Shown here in pieces: positions 8,851 through 20,155 of a DNA stretch of 64,000 bases. Where the stretch lies: the NCBI GenBank assembly GCA_963789555.1, contig CAWBKY010000008.1, forward strand, positions 23,722-87,721, written 5' to 3'. Source of the stretch: JACXTP01 sp963789555 (GTDB lineage: Archaea; Thermoplasmatota; Thermoplasmata; Methanomassiliicoccales; UBA472). Position 1 is the stretch's first letter, and every line of letters starts with the position of its first letter. A program made the position numbers and the translations under genes. The notes beneath the pieces were generated by a model. It saw only the letters and a list, made by a program, of their open reading frames with translations, made no database searches and was not told the DNA's origin.

Positions 8851-10120
8851 TCAGCGACCGGGCATCCTTAGCTCGGGGTCGATTGCTCCTTGTCGTAGGC
8901 CAGCGACGATCTTCTCCACCTTGGGTGTCGCATGTGCAAAATATCTCTTTAGGCCGCGGCAGAGGTAGTTGAGCCCGGGTTCGCCATCGCGAGTTCGAAT
9001 GATCCGGTTTTTGGGGCACTCCCCCCAGCAATCCCTGAGATAGGTGCACCTCCTACATTAACCGGGAAGCTTGTCGCCCTTGTCCTGTCCGAACCTGATC
9101 TGGGCCTGGGAGTACACCATGTCGGTGATGCCACGGTCCATAACGCTTCCCAGAAGATATTCTGGATAGACATAATGGTCGCAGGAATAGACGGTACCGT
9201 CATGCTCCACGACCAGCCCTTTGCCGCAGAACTCGTTGTAGATGCAGAGCTGCGATGGCAGATTCAAATGCTGGGCCACCAGGGTCTCGAAGTGGTTGAC
9301 CAACACCTTGCCCACGTCGTATTTGTACCACTCGTCGAACACCCTGGAGAGGAAATCCCCATAATCATAGGGATCGACGGACCAGTCCGTGACAACGGAA
9401 TTCGGATGGCCTGGGCGCGCCTCCGGCGTGCCATCTTTGGGCAGCCTTCTCCGGATCCCAAGGTATGGGGGCCTTTGATTCGTACTCACGGTATTCCACG
9501 ATCGGGATGAATTGGATATACGTGGAATCGAGCTCTTGGCGCAGAAAACGATATACCTCGAGGGGGTGTTTGGCGTTCAAACGATTCACGCAGGTGAGGG
9601 TGTTGAAAGGGATGCCGTGGCCTTTCAGCATCATGGCCGCGCTCATCACCTGGTCAAATGTCGGTTTTCCTTTTTTATCCACGCGATAGGCGTCATGAAG
9701 TTCCCGCGGGCCATCGATGCTCAGTCCCACCAACCAATGGTTTTCTTTGAGGAAATCGCACCATTCCTCGTCGAGGAGCGTACCATTGGTCTGGAGGTCG
9801 TTGCGGACGACCTGTCCGGGTCTGGCGTATTTGCTCTCAAGCTCCACGACCTTATTGAAGAAATCGAGCCCCAGGAGAGTTGGCTCTCCCCCCTGCCAGG
9901 AAAACACCACCTCATTTCCCGTTACCCCTTCGATGTATTGCTGGATGAATCGTTCCAGGACCTCGTCGGACATCCGACCGATGCCAGGCCCATCAAGGAG
10001 TGCCCCCTTGCTCAAGTAATAGCAATATTGGCAATCCAGGTTGCACCTGGAACCGCCTGGTTTGGCCATGACATGGAATCTTCGTTGGCCCAGATCGCGA
10101 ACGATCGACGGATACGTCAT
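8851..10120 (-). CDS. Anaerobic sulfatase-maturating radical SAM enzyme
   Basis: Converts the active-site Cys or Ser of a sulfatase to formylglycine without oxygen. The radical SAM motif is SRCNLDCQYCYY (CX3CX2C, about residue 27); FSWQGGEPTLLG and the SPASM C-terminal clusters follow, including CRRC and CWGECPKNR. About 422 codons, as expected. Two breaks: a one-base shift near 9440, and an in-frame TAA at 9058-9060 immediately before CRRC, after which the protein continues in the same phase to the TGA at 8851. The codon just before this Cys is often aromatic in homologues, so TAC or TAT may be the true base. Downstream of the sulfatase gene on the same strand. Confidence 0.9.
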
Positions 10121-10338
10121 GGGTCAGAGGTGGATGCCCGCGCGAATCGCCTGATGTCCGTGGATCGGCCCTCGTGATATCCATCTTCCCTGCCCATAGC
10201 GTTCAGCCCTGCTCGCAGTCCTTTCCAACCCAGATCTCGTTAGTTAAAGATATGGCGATTCATTTGTTGAACATTGTCATGAGTGGGGTCGTTGAATCTC
10301 CCTGTATCATCATGTGCATCTCTTTCTTGGATCGAGGT

Positions 10339-11829
10339 TCAATGTCCTTTGCTGCTCGATGCCTCCTGCAATGTCCGCAACACCTCGTCCAGGTTGAACG
10401 CGGCAGGCTTCTGGCGCGGAGGGAATTTCACGAAATCCTCTATGTTCTGGGCCACGAGCCCCTGCATCTCGTACATGATGTACGCATGGGAGATGACCCA
10501 ATCGAAGTAGGTGTTGGAGTTCTCGTCCGCCCGCTCGAACGGGTCCCGACGAAGGTTGAACATCTTTGGTATCCTCAGCTTCACGAACGGTTCGAACCAG
10601 CACATCAGCTGCTTGGCGCGCTGCTCCATCAGGACCACCTTCCAGTCGCCCATCCGGATCGCAAGGATGTCCCCATCGTCGCTGATGTAGAAGACGAATT
10701 TACGGGGGCTCTCCTTTTCCTCGCCCGTAAAGTAGGGTAGCATATTGTACCCGTCGATATGGACCTTGAACGTTTTGCCCCCTGCTTTATGCCCCTTTAG
10801 CAATTTCTCAATGATGTTCGGCTCACCAGCGGCGGCCAGGAACGTTGCCAACCAATCCTGGTGGGAGACGATGCCATTTATCACCGTTCCCGCCTTGAAC
10901 TTGGCCGGCCATCGCACGAATGCTGGGACACGCCATCCGCCTTCCCAATTGGTGTTCTTCTCGGAGCGGAACGGGGTGATGCCACCATCTGGCCAGGTGT
11001 TATAATGGACGCCGTTGTCGGTGGAGTACACGACGATGGTGTCGTCTGCGATCCCCAGATCATCGAGCTTCTTCAGCATTCTCCCGATGTTCTCGTCGTG
11101 AGCGACCATCACGTCGTTATAGAACCCCTGGCCGCTCTTCCCCTCGTGCTTCTTTGCACAATGGGTCCTGAAATGCATGGCCGTCGTGTTATACCAGACG
11201 AAGAAGGGTTTTTTCGCCTCATGCGCCTTGTCGATGAATCTGAGGGCGCGATCGGTGACCTCGTCATCTATCGTCTCCATGCGCTTCTTGGTAAGCGGTC
11301 CGGTGTCCTCGATCCTCTGCCCGCCTTTTCCATCCGCCTAGCAGTGGAGCACCCCTCTCGGCCCGAAACGTTCTTTGAAGGCTGGGTCCTTTGGATAGTC
11401 GACATCCTCCGGTTCTTCCTCAGCGTTAAGGTGATAGAGATTGCCGAAGAACTCATCGAATCCGTGCACGGTCGGAAGGAACTCATCCTTGTCCCCCAGA
11501 TGGTTCTTCCCGAACTGACCGGTCGCGTAGCCCAATGGTTTGAGCAGTTCCGCGATGGTGGGGTCCTCTTTTTGCAGGCCGACGCTGGCACCCGGCATCC
11601 CGACCTTGGTAAGACCTGTGCGTATCGGGTTCTGGCCAGTGATGAAAGCGGCCCGTCCAGCGGTGCAGCTCTGTTGGCCATAGAAATCGGTGAATGCGAT
11701 GCCTTCATTGGCGATGCGGTCGATGTTCGGCGTGCGGTAGCCCATCTGCCCACGGTTGTTGTAGCTGATGTTCCACCAACCGATGTCGTCTCCCCAAAGA
11801 ACCAGAATGTTGGGTTTTTTATCTGCCAT
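10339..11829 (-). CDS. Cys-type arylsulfatase with in-frame UAG
   Basis: Sulfatase of the alkaline-phosphatase superfamily, about 496 codons. The metal site begins ILVLWGDDIGWWN; the modified site is SCTAGRAAF (C-x-A-x-R; the Cys becomes formylglycine), then FGKNHLGD. No signal peptide is visible, so it is likely cytoplasmic. ATG at 11829 follows GGGGAGGATGG. At 11338-11340 an in-frame TAG interrupts GVLHC and ADGKGGQRIEDTG; the phase before and after is the same, so this is a stop codon, not an indel. Homologues carry Trp or Lys near here. Neighbouring maturase fits the Cys-type site. Substrate sulfate ester unknown. Confidence 0.9.
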
Positions 11830-12160
11830 TGTTCCATCCTCCCCTTACTCCTCGAAATAGGTCCAGGGATTGTTGGGAAAAACCTCGATAAATAATCTTG
11901 GATGGCTCCTGGAGGAGATGGGGGCCCTCAGCTCTCCTCCCCTGGTGGAAAATGGTCGAGTAACGATGGGGGTGGACGCTTGGTGTGTGTTTCCTTGAGG
12001 GCTCTCACCCTGGTCGTGGGTTGACCCACTCAAGGTCCCAGCAAGATCGTTATAGGAGATATATTGAAAAATGAAATTTATTTCAGAACTGTGCTTTGGG
12101 TTCAATAGATCGCTCCAACAAAGTGTTTTAATACCTCCTATTCGAAGATAATTCAATGCC
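11830..12160 (+). other. Divergent intergenic region, sulfatase / DoxX-like
   Basis: No gene seen. On the minus strand ATTATTTATCG at about 11888-11898 could be the sulfatase TATA box. On the plus strand TTTTAATA at 12126-12133 would start transcription near 12155, only a few bases before the DoxX-like ATG at 12161, implying a nearly leaderless transcript. Confidence 0.45.
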
Positions 12161-12670
12161 ATGGCAAGCGATGGCAGTGTGACCAGGCCGAAGATCGACT
12201 ACGTGTTAGCCACCTTACGCATATCGTTAGGTTGGATCTTCCTCTGGGCCTTCCTGGACAAGATGTTCGGTCTAGGCTATGCCACCTCTTCCGAGGACGC
12301 GTGGATCAACGGGGGTTCGCCCACGGAAGGTTACCTTCAGTTCGCCGCTGGTGGGATCTTCGAGGATTTCTACCATAGCATCGCTGGCAACGCCCTGGTG
12401 GATTGGGTCTTCATGCTCGCCCTTCTTGCTCTGGGGGTCGCCTTGATGCTCGGCATCGGAATGAGGATCGCGACCTATGGAGGGACCATATTCCTGCTTA
12501 TGCTCTGGTCGAGCCATGTCCCACCGGTCAACAATCCGTTGATCGATGAGCACATCATCTTCATCTTCGTCCTCTGGGTGTTGATGTTCATGAAGGCGGG
12601 GCGCATCTTCGGCCTAGGGGAATGGTGGTGCGAAACCAAAATGGTGAAGAGATTCCCCATCCTCGAATAG
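12161..12670 (+). CDS. DoxX-like membrane protein
   Basis: 169-residue membrane protein with four hydrophobic segments: YVLATLRISLGWIFLWAFLD, VFMLALLALGVALMLGIGM, TYGGTIFLLMLWSS and HIIFIFVLWVLMFMKAG. The spacing and the RISLGWIFLWAFLDK start resemble DoxX/DoxD-type proteins, which include the small subunit of thiosulfate:quinone oxidoreductase. Function here is unproven. It ends with TAG; a second in-frame TAG lies 15 nt downstream and then the same phase opens into the photolyase gene, so efficient termination at these TAGs is needed to keep the two proteins separate. Confidence 0.7.
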   Translation: MASDGSVTRPKIDYVLATLRISLGWIFLWAFLDKMFGLGYATSSEDAWINGGSPTEGYLQFAAGGIFEDFYHSIAGNALVDWVFMLALLALGVALMLGIGMRIATYGGTIFLLMLWSSHVPPVNNPLIDEHIIFIFVLWVLMFMKAGRIFGLGEWWCETKMVKRFPILE

Positions 12671-12691
12671 AGGCTCATGCTGATCTAGGGG

Positions 12692-14067
12692 ATGTCATCG
12701 ATCGGACGGTTGAAAATGTCAGGACTCGCGGAGAGGGTGCGCAGGCTCAAGGACCGGCGGTTCATAAAGGGCAACGTCGTCTATTGGATGTCCAGGGACC
12801 AGCGGGTGGATGACAACTGGTCCCTTCTTTATGCGATGGAGACGGCATCGGCCTATGATGTCCAGCTCTGTGTCGCCTTCTGCCTTCCCCCAGAGTACCT
12901 GGGCTCCACAATCCGCCAGTACCATTTCATGGTAGAGGGGCTGAAGGAGGTCCAGGCAAGCTGGAGGGGCTCGGCATCGGGTTCTATCTGCTGCAGGGAT
13001 ACCCCGAGATCGAGTTCCCTTCGTTCCTAGACAAGGTTAAGGCTGGTTGCTGATAACGGACTTCGACCCCCTGGAGATCAACAGGCGTTGGAAGAGAAGG
13101 GTGGCGGGAGAGATAGATTTCGCCATGCACGAGGTCGACGCGCACAACATAGTGCCTTGCTGGAAGGTGGCCAACAGGAGGATATGGACCTATGACACCT
13201 TCAGAGGAGAAGATCACGCCTTGGCTGGAGGAGTTCTTGGTCGACATCCCCCCGGCCAGGAAAATGGAGAAGGTCTGGGGAATTGAGGAAGAGGAGATCG
13301 ATTGGTCCAAGGCCTTGGCCAGTTGCAACATCGACCGCTCGGTCCCATTGGTGAGCTGGATCAAGCCTGGGGAATCGAACGCCAAGAGGATGTTGTCCGA
13401 TTTCTGCGAACGCCGCCTCTTCACATATGGGGCGAGGTCGATGGACCCGGTGGTGAGCGGCCAATCGGACCTTTCGGCCCATCTCCATTTCGGTCAGCTT
13501 TCAGCCCAACGAGTGGCCCTGGAGGTCATGAAGGTCGATGCCGACGAAGGGGAGAAGAAGAGATATCTGGACCAGTTGATAGTCAAGAGGGAGCTGGCCG
13601 ACAACTTCTGCCTCCATTCTCGGGAGTATGACACCACCGGGGCCTTCCCCATCTGGGCCAGACGATCCCTCGATCAGCATCGTTCGGACCCAAGGGACCA
13701 CATCTATTCGGTCCAGGAGCTGGAGGGAGCGAACACCCACGACCCCCTCTGGAACGCGGCGCAGACCGAGCTTTTGAAGATCGGCAAGATACATGGCTCG
13801 CTCCGAGGATATTGGGCGGAGAAGATCCTTGAATGGAGCAGAAGGCCGGAGGACGCGCTCGCGGCCGCGCTCTACCTGAACAACAGGTATTCCTTGGATG
13901 GGAACGACCCCAGCGGTTACACGGGCATCTCCATGGTTGTAGGAGGATTGTATGGAAAGCCTTGGAAGTCCAAGGAGGTGGTGGGGAAGCTCAAGAGGCA
14001 TACCTACACCCAGGAACGTTTCTCGTACGACATTCAGGCATACTACGACAAGGTGGCCAAGCTCTGA
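12692..14067 (+). CDS. phr: Class II deoxyribodipyrimidine photolyase
   Basis: Repairs cyclobutane pyrimidine dimers with FADH and blue light. Class II hallmarks: VYWMSRDQRVDDNW near the N-terminus, and at the C-terminus LRGYWAEKILEWSR, LNNRYSLDGNDPSGYTG and the KPWKSKEVVGKL block. About 455 residues, normal. Three one-base changes split the N-terminal half: near 12960, near 13045 and near 13190; the C-terminal catalytic half is intact. ATG at 12692 overlaps an AGGGGATG; an inner ATG at 12716 (MSGLAERV) is an alternative. Only about 20 bp separate it from the DoxX-like gene, so they are probably co-transcribed. Confidence 0.93.
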
Positions 14068-14174
14068 TCGGACCCTACCTCTACATATCGAACGTACGTC
14101 GCATGATCCATTTGCTTGCCAGGTGTGATTTGGTATCACCGGTTCCCCTGAGGTAATATCAATAAGTTCATAAG

Positions 14175-17100
14175 GTGAACGAAATATCCCGAGCGAAATC
14201 CGGGATGCTATCAATGTTCAACAAGCTCGCGAATGTCATCACCAAGCACTACAAACTGGTCTTGGTCGCTTGGATAGTGGTACTTTTGGTCTCGATACCT
14301 GCGATGATGCGGGTGAACGAAGTGATCAACTACGAAAGCACTGGTGTTACGGAGGGCGATTATGAGTCCATCCAGGCCTCTGAGATAATATCCTCCGAGT
14401 TCCAGGGCTCGGTCGCCAACAGCACCTTGATCATCGTGCTGCAGGCGGACGACGTTACCGATGCCAATTCCCGAGACTATGTGCTCGCCCTGCAGAATGG
14501 CGTCCTCTCCTCCACCGAGATGAAGGGGTTCACGGGCATCACCACGCCATACACCATCGAGCAGATGATACTGAACCAGACCGTGCTGGCTTTGGGACCG
14601 ACCATGAGGCCGGCGGAGCAGCAGGTGGGCAGCAGCGCCTTCCTCCTTTACGGCATCCCGGCACAGCATGTGTCTAACTGGATGACATCGTCCTCGGACT
14701 CGGACGCGTTCAACGCCACCCAGCCCCAGTTGTTGGCCTATCTGGCCCAGCAGGGGGCGAACGAGAGCGAGGTGCAGCTGTCCATGGGCTACTACTACGC
14801 CTTCACCGACGCTTGGAACGCCACCGCCGCCGACCCGGACCTGGTGGCGGACCCCGTGGCCCGGGCTGACCAATGCATCAATGCCGTGGCCCCAACATAT
14901 ATCTCCAGCCTGCCATTGCCATGCGGAGCAGCAGCAGGTCATGATGGCGGTCCTGGCCTCCTTCGACCTAACCAACTTCGACAATGAGACGGTGGTGCAT
15001 GGCTTCACCTTAGGAATGATCAGCCAGGCCTCCACCATCGAGAACATGACCTTCCTACAGGAGGTCTATGACCTCGGCCCGAGCTATGACCCCGCTGTCG
15101 TCAACGACTACAGCATGTCCGTCATCGAGAACGGCACCTTGGCCACCTACCCGGTGCAGGTGCCCGCTCAGTACTTGGCCAACTTGGTCTCGCCGAGCAA
15201 TGGCACCATGCTGGTTTCACTGACGTTCGACATCGCCTCCGATTACACCACCTCGGACGGCGACAAGCCCATGCTCGATAACGTCGCCGTGGTCCGCAGC
15301 ATCGTCAGTGATGCCAAGGACGAGAGCGGCGTGGACATGACCACCTACGTGACCGGAGGGGCGGCCATCTCGGCGGACATGGAGGCCAGCTCCACCAACG
15401 ACATGGCATTGATCGAGCCGATCACCATCATAATCATCATCCTGCTCATGGGCATACTGTTCCGTTCCGTGGTGGCGCAGTTCCTGCCCCTGGGCGCGGT
15501 GGGCGTGGCCTTGGGCATCAGCCAGGCGCTGGTGTTCGTCATCGGCTCCACCGTGGCGCAGATCGACTCCTCCACCACCACCATACTGTTCGCCGTCCTC
15601 ATGGGCGTCGGGACGGACTATTCCATATTCATCATGACCCGCTACCGCGAGGAGCGGATCAAAGGGGCGAACAGAGAGGACGCGGTGCACACCTCGGTCA
15701 CCTGGGCCGGCGAGTCCATCGTCACCAGCGGGGCGACGGTCATGATCGCCTTCTTCGCCATGGCCATCGTCCTCGTTCGCCTTCATCCAGACCATGGGCC
15801 TGATCATCGGGTTGGCCATCTTGGTGGCGCTCATGGTGGCCCTCACCCTGGTGCCGGCGTTCCTCATGCTCGTCGGCAACCGCATATTCTGGCCCACCAC
15901 CGGCGAACGCTGGAAGAGGTTCGCCACCAAGATCATCGAGAAGAAGAAGGCGGGCAACCACGGCTACTTCCACCGGGCCGCCACCTTCGCCGTGAAGAAC
16001 TCGGTACTGGTCCTGGTGGCCGCGATATTGGTGTCGGTCCCGGCCGCCTATGTCTACCTGACGGTCGAGCCTGGCTTCGACTTCATCGGCAACATGGGCG
16101 ACTCGGAGAGCATCGATGGCATGAACGCCCTGACCGAGGACTTCGGCAGCGGGCGCATCATGCCCACCGAGGTGGTGGTGACCGGAGACACCTATGTCTA
16201 CGAGAACGGCACCTTCAACATCGCCTACTTAGATGCCATCGAGAGTCTCACCGCTTCGATCGCGGACGATTCGCAGGTGCAACAGGTGACCGGCGTCACC
16301 AGGCCCTATGGCACCCCAGTCGACTATCACAACCTCACCTCCATGCCGGAGGAGCAGCGCCGGCTCACCGAGGCGAGCATGTTGCAGAGCGTGGGGAGCA
16401 GCAACAAGACGGCGCTGCTCACCGTGGTGCTGAAGGTGGAGCCGCAGAGCTCCGAGGCGGTGGACTACATCGCCTCCTTGAGGGACGAGGTGGCCTCGGT
16501 TCAGGCGGAGCAACCGGCCCTGGCATCCTCCACCATACTGGTGGGCGGCGAGACCGCCTCGGTCTACGACCTGAGCACCAGCATCACCGAGCAGTTCACC
16601 AACATCGAGATCATCGTGGTCATAGGCATCTTCATCGTGCTGATGATCGTGCTCGGCTCGATACTGCTGCCCTTGTTCGCCGTGCTGTCCATCGCCATGA
16701 GCATCGCCTGGGCCTTCGCCCTCACCTACCTGGTGTTCGGGGTGTGGCAGGGCATGGAGATCCTGTTCATGGTGCCGCTGATACTGTTCATCATGCTGAT
16801 GGGCATAGGCATGGACTACAACGTGTTCATCCTCACCCGCATAAGGGAGGAGGTGCACAAGGGCAAGGGCAAGGACGAGGCCATCGTGGACGCGGTGGAC
16901 TGGACCGGCGGCATCATCACCGCCCTGGCCCTGATCATGGCCGGGGCCTTCGGTTCCATGATGCTCTCCAGCAACGCCATGCTGCAGATGTTCGGCTTCG
17001 CCCTGATGGTGGCCATCCTGCTGGACGCGATGGTGGTGCGCACCTACATCGTCCCGGCGGCCATGTCGCTCATGGGCAAGTGGGCCTGGTGGGCCCCGGG

Positions 17101-17179
17101 CCGGCTGCAGCGCGAGGGGCGCGAAGAGAAGATGAAGCGCAAGGAGGAAGGCCGGGAAGACAAGGAGCCGGGGATCTGA
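14175..17179 (+). CDS. MMPL/RND-family membrane transporter
   Basis: About 1,000 residues with two repeated halves, each made of one membrane segment, a large external domain and five or six membrane segments. First half: YKLVLVAWIVVLLVSIPAMM, then a long extracytoplasmic region rich in N-x-S/T sequons, then GVGTDYSIFIMTRYREE; second half: GIGMDYNVFILTRIREE. These DY-x-F motifs are the MMPL family signature. Substrates are lipids or other hydrophobics in bacteria; unknown here. One-base insertions occur near 14925 and near 15780. GTG at 14175 gives the longest form; ATG at 14205 (MLSMFNKLANV) is equally possible. A hairpin plus T-run follows directly. Confidence 0.88.
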
Positions 17180-17550
17180 GCAATACCGAACAAGGCGGGC
17201 GTCTGAGGACGCCTGCCTTCCTTCACTTTTTTTCTGGTCCAGTCCTGAGCGGCCCTACCGATCTTTCATCGGAACAAGTGTCGCCTCAAGGCTCCGGCCG
17301 CCATACCAAAGACACGAGCCTGACGGAGATGTTGGTCTTGGTAGGCTTGATTGAGTATGTCTCAAGCTTCTCGAAGTCCTGCACATCTCAATTCCTCCCC
17401 GGCGAGGAATCGTGCTCAATGAGGACATATTTTCTCCGTGATTGGGCCGTTGGCGGCTCTTGCCACCGCTATCTGGCCTTACTTGGTGAGGGGGTTCCTT
17501 CCCCCGAGCTCCCCACGATGCCATTCCCTACTGCACAGGCGTTGTGACGA
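17180..17550 (+). other. Intergenic region between convergent genes
   Basis: Apart from the terminator nothing is supported. A reading frame continuing from the MMPL phase covers it, but its composition does not look coding and it starts inside the real gene. Confidence 0.5.
17194..17233 (+). terminator. Hairpin-plus-T terminator after the MMPL gene
   Basis: GGCGGGCGTC and GACGCCTGCC form a 10-bp stem (one G-T pair) around a TGAG loop at 17194-17217, followed by a seven-T run at 17227-17233. It lies 15 nt after the MMPL stop codon. Confidence 0.65.
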
Positions 17551-17811
17551 TCATGCCAGCCCCTTGTAGAGCCAGTAAAGCATTTCCGAGACCCCGAGGC
17601 AAAACCCGCTAAGGACATAGAACAGTGGGTCCAGCCCGACGTCGACCGTCTGTGCGATGACCTGACCGATGGCCAGCACCGCGATGAACATCACGAACAT
17701 AAGCACGCAAAGCTGCTTGAGCTGCCTCGGGTCGAAGTCGCTCCACAACCTGACCCTCTTCGATCCCATGGATTCGATGACGATCCCTCCCACAGCATTA
17801 TCATTCGGCAT
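17551..17811 (-). CDS. Small two-segment membrane protein
   Basis: 86-residue protein from the ATG at 17811 (MPNDNAVGGI). After a basic cytoplasmic stretch GSKRVRLWSDFDPRQLKQL there are two hydrophobic segments, CVLMFVMFIAVLAIGQVIA and LFYVLSGFCLGVSEMLYWLY, joined by a short VDVGLDP loop: a hairpin membrane protein with both ends inside. A longer in-frame upstream extension to 18042 looks non-coding, so the short start is preferred. No family recognised. Divergent from the anchored protein at 18076. Confidence 0.6.
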   Translation of the reverse strand: MPNDNAVGGIVIESMGSKRVRLWSDFDPRQLKQLCVLMFVMFIAVLAIGQVIAQTVDVGLDPLFYVLSGFCLGVSEMLYWLYKGLA

Positions 17812-18075
17812 GGACGCCTTCAATCTTTCGACGTCACCGCGAAAAGGCCACGGCGCACAAGGCGAGAGCCTGGCCGCTTCCTTCTTCAGCGAATGAGGCC
17901 CGATCAGAGCCCGACCGCACATAACCTGCTCTGACTGGAAGGAAGCGGTAGAATCTGGAATGGCAAGAAAATTGACCGCCCCACGTTGGAACGACGAGGG
18001 CGTGTCCCGCGCGCGGGCAAATCCCCAAGTTATAATATCCATGAGGAAAATGGTTATGACCAGGGGATCGACATC

Positions 18076-18642
18076 ATGTCACATAAGGACCTTAAGGGGG
18101 ACGGCAGGGCGGTTTCCACCACCATCATAGCCGTGATAGTGGTGGTCATCGTGGTGGTGGCGGGCATCGCAGCCTATGTATTTCTGCTGGGCGACGACGG
18201 AGGGGGGGAGGACGAACCCACCTTGAGCGACATGCAGGTGGGCGACTACCTTGAGTACCAAACGGTGGCGTCAAGCGGGGACTCCGTGCTGAACTACATT
18301 TACTGGTACAATGTGACCGGAGTGAACTCCACCAGCTTCACCATCAAGGAGACCAAGCACTTGAACGGTTTATTCTATGGGGAGTGGAACCGAAGTGTGG
18401 CCAAGGACGAGGTTATGAACATCATCATTTACATGCCTGAGGGGATGGACGATATGGGGACGATGTCCCTAGACACCCCGATGGGGACAAGGGAGGTCCG
18501 GCATTTCCAGGGCATTCACATGGGTGAGTACCTGGACTTCTACTATGGCGTCAGCAACGGGATGCTCTATAGATACCATTACGTCCTCGGTGGGACGACC
18601 GGCGAGATGAACCTGGTCGACAGCAACCTTGGCTGGGTGTGA
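18076..18642 (+). CDS. N-terminally anchored extracytoplasmic protein
   Basis: 188 residues. After a polar start MSHKDLKGDGRAVSTT comes one long hydrophobic segment (about residues 17-38), an acidic Gly/Asp/Glu linker (GDDGGGEDEPT), and then a beta-rich domain opening with MQVGDYLEYQ. The RAVSTTIIAVIVVV start is reminiscent of archaeal pilin-like N-termini with a residue before the hydrophobic run, but no clear prepilin cleavage site is seen. A gene with the same plan lies at 53290-53929. ATG at 18076 is chosen because the upstream extension is not protein-like. Function unknown; likely facing outside. Confidence 0.65.
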   Translation: MSHKDLKGDGRAVSTTIIAVIVVVIVVVAGIAAYVFLLGDDGGGEDEPTLSDMQVGDYLEYQTVASSGDSVLNYIYWYNVTGVNSTSFTIKETKHLNGLFYGEWNRSVAKDEVMNIIIYMPEGMDDMGTMSLDTPMGTREVRHFQGIHMGEYLDFYYGVSNGMLYRYHYVLGGTTGEMNLVDSNLGWV

Positions 18643-18824
18643 GCCGTAGGATCTGGAGCGAGGAGGGTTGTAGGGAGGATCGCGCGGCCTCGTGCCCACT
18701 TTCAAGGTCATGTCCAGCCTTGCCCTTCCATTTCCTGGGTTGGTTCGGTCCATCACCACTGGTGCATCATACGGACGATAGGTGAAAAAGGATCATTAAC
18801 GTACCCACCTCCACCTAGGGAAGA

Positions 18825-20040
18825 TCATTCTCCCTTGGCCAAGGCCCGGTCCACGAAGTTACGTTCCCGGAGGGCGATGCGCGTGGAATCGAGCAACATG
18901 ACGATGACGACGACCTGCAGGAGGGCTCCCACCACCCAACCCCATTCCCAGTCTATGAACGGCTCGCCCACGGAGTTGTTGTTGGTGAAGAGGAGGCTCA
19001 GGAGCAGGGGGACATAGATGAGAACGCACCTGACCACCAGCCATGGTTTCTCAACGCCCCAGATGAGCAGGAGGGCGATCGGGAGGGTGTAATATGTGGC
19101 GGTGGTGCGAGGATAGATGAGGATGAAGGCGACCAGGACGATCAGCATGCCTTCTAACAGGGTGCGGTCCTTCCTCAGTCCCAGATAGTAGGCGAGCACC
19201 ATTACGACGGCTATGATTATGAGGAAGAACCACGAGGGCAGGTCCAGCCCGCCCATGCTCAAGAAGTCCCATATGTTCAGGTTGGAAGTGGGGTCCTCGG
19301 ACGTTCCGGACCTGAAGGAAATAATATGAGGGGAAACGGAGGAACTCCTCGGGGCAGACGATGAGGAAGGGGAGGCATACCAGAAGGGATATCCCGACGA
19401 CTATCCCCAACAGGATGAGGCGTTCCCTCCGTGTCCTCTCGGCCCTTAGAAGGAACGGGAGCAGGAAGCCGTTCATGAACTTGGTCCAGATGCCGACCGT
19501 CATGGCCGCGGCGCTCCAACGAAGCCTACCGATGACGGCGAGGAGTATGGACAGGATGAAGACATAGAACACGATGGCCTCGTCCTGGATCCCGAACACG
19601 GTCTCGATCGTGCTCACCGGCACGAAAAGGAATGTCAACGCGACCAAAAAGGCCTTAACATCATCGTAACGGCGCAGGGCCAGGTAAAGTGAGAGCGAGG
19701 TCAGCAGGACGAATATCGAGAACCAGACCTGGTAGGCGAGCTCGCTTCCGCCGGCCATCTGGGCCGGGAGCATGAGGTAGACGATCAATGGCGGGGACTC
19801 GCATTGGATGTCGCGGTAGAGCCAAAGACCGTCGAGGACGCCTTGGGTCCTCTCCCGATAGAAGGAGATGTCGATGACCTCGCCGATCGTGGCGTTGAGG
19901 TAGTCGCGCAGAAAAAGGACGTCCAGAGCGATCAACGCCCCGAACAGGAGCGCCCAGACCCCGAACAATACATAGACCCGTCTCTTCGGCGGGATGGAAC
20001 TGACCCAGTCGTTCAATCCCTGGACGAAGCTCTGCAGCAT
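18825..20040 (-). CDS. Polytopic membrane protein, GT87/DUF2029-like
   Basis: About 404 residues with ten or so membrane segments. Early features are YVLFGVWALLFGALIALDVLFL, an external loop with GLWLYRDIQCESPPLIVYLM, and FGIQDEAIVFYVFIL; these match the pattern of GT-C fold mannosyltransferase-like proteins (DUF2029/GT87), where an early acidic loop (here RDIQCESPP) faces outside. Substrate would be a lipid-linked sugar; this is inference. One extra base near 19310 splits the gene; the restored middle reads TSEDPTSNLNIWDFLSMGGL. Start ATG at 20040; an AT-rich TTATTTTAAAATAT element lies just upstream. Confidence 0.7.
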
Positions 20041-20155
20041 CCGTGTCAGATTAGGGTGGTGTTATTTTAAAATATCTGAATGGAAGGGAGGTGGCGCAAT
20101 GGTCCGAGCGCAGGATAGACCGTCTGCCCCCATTAGAATGTCTGGCTAACTATCT

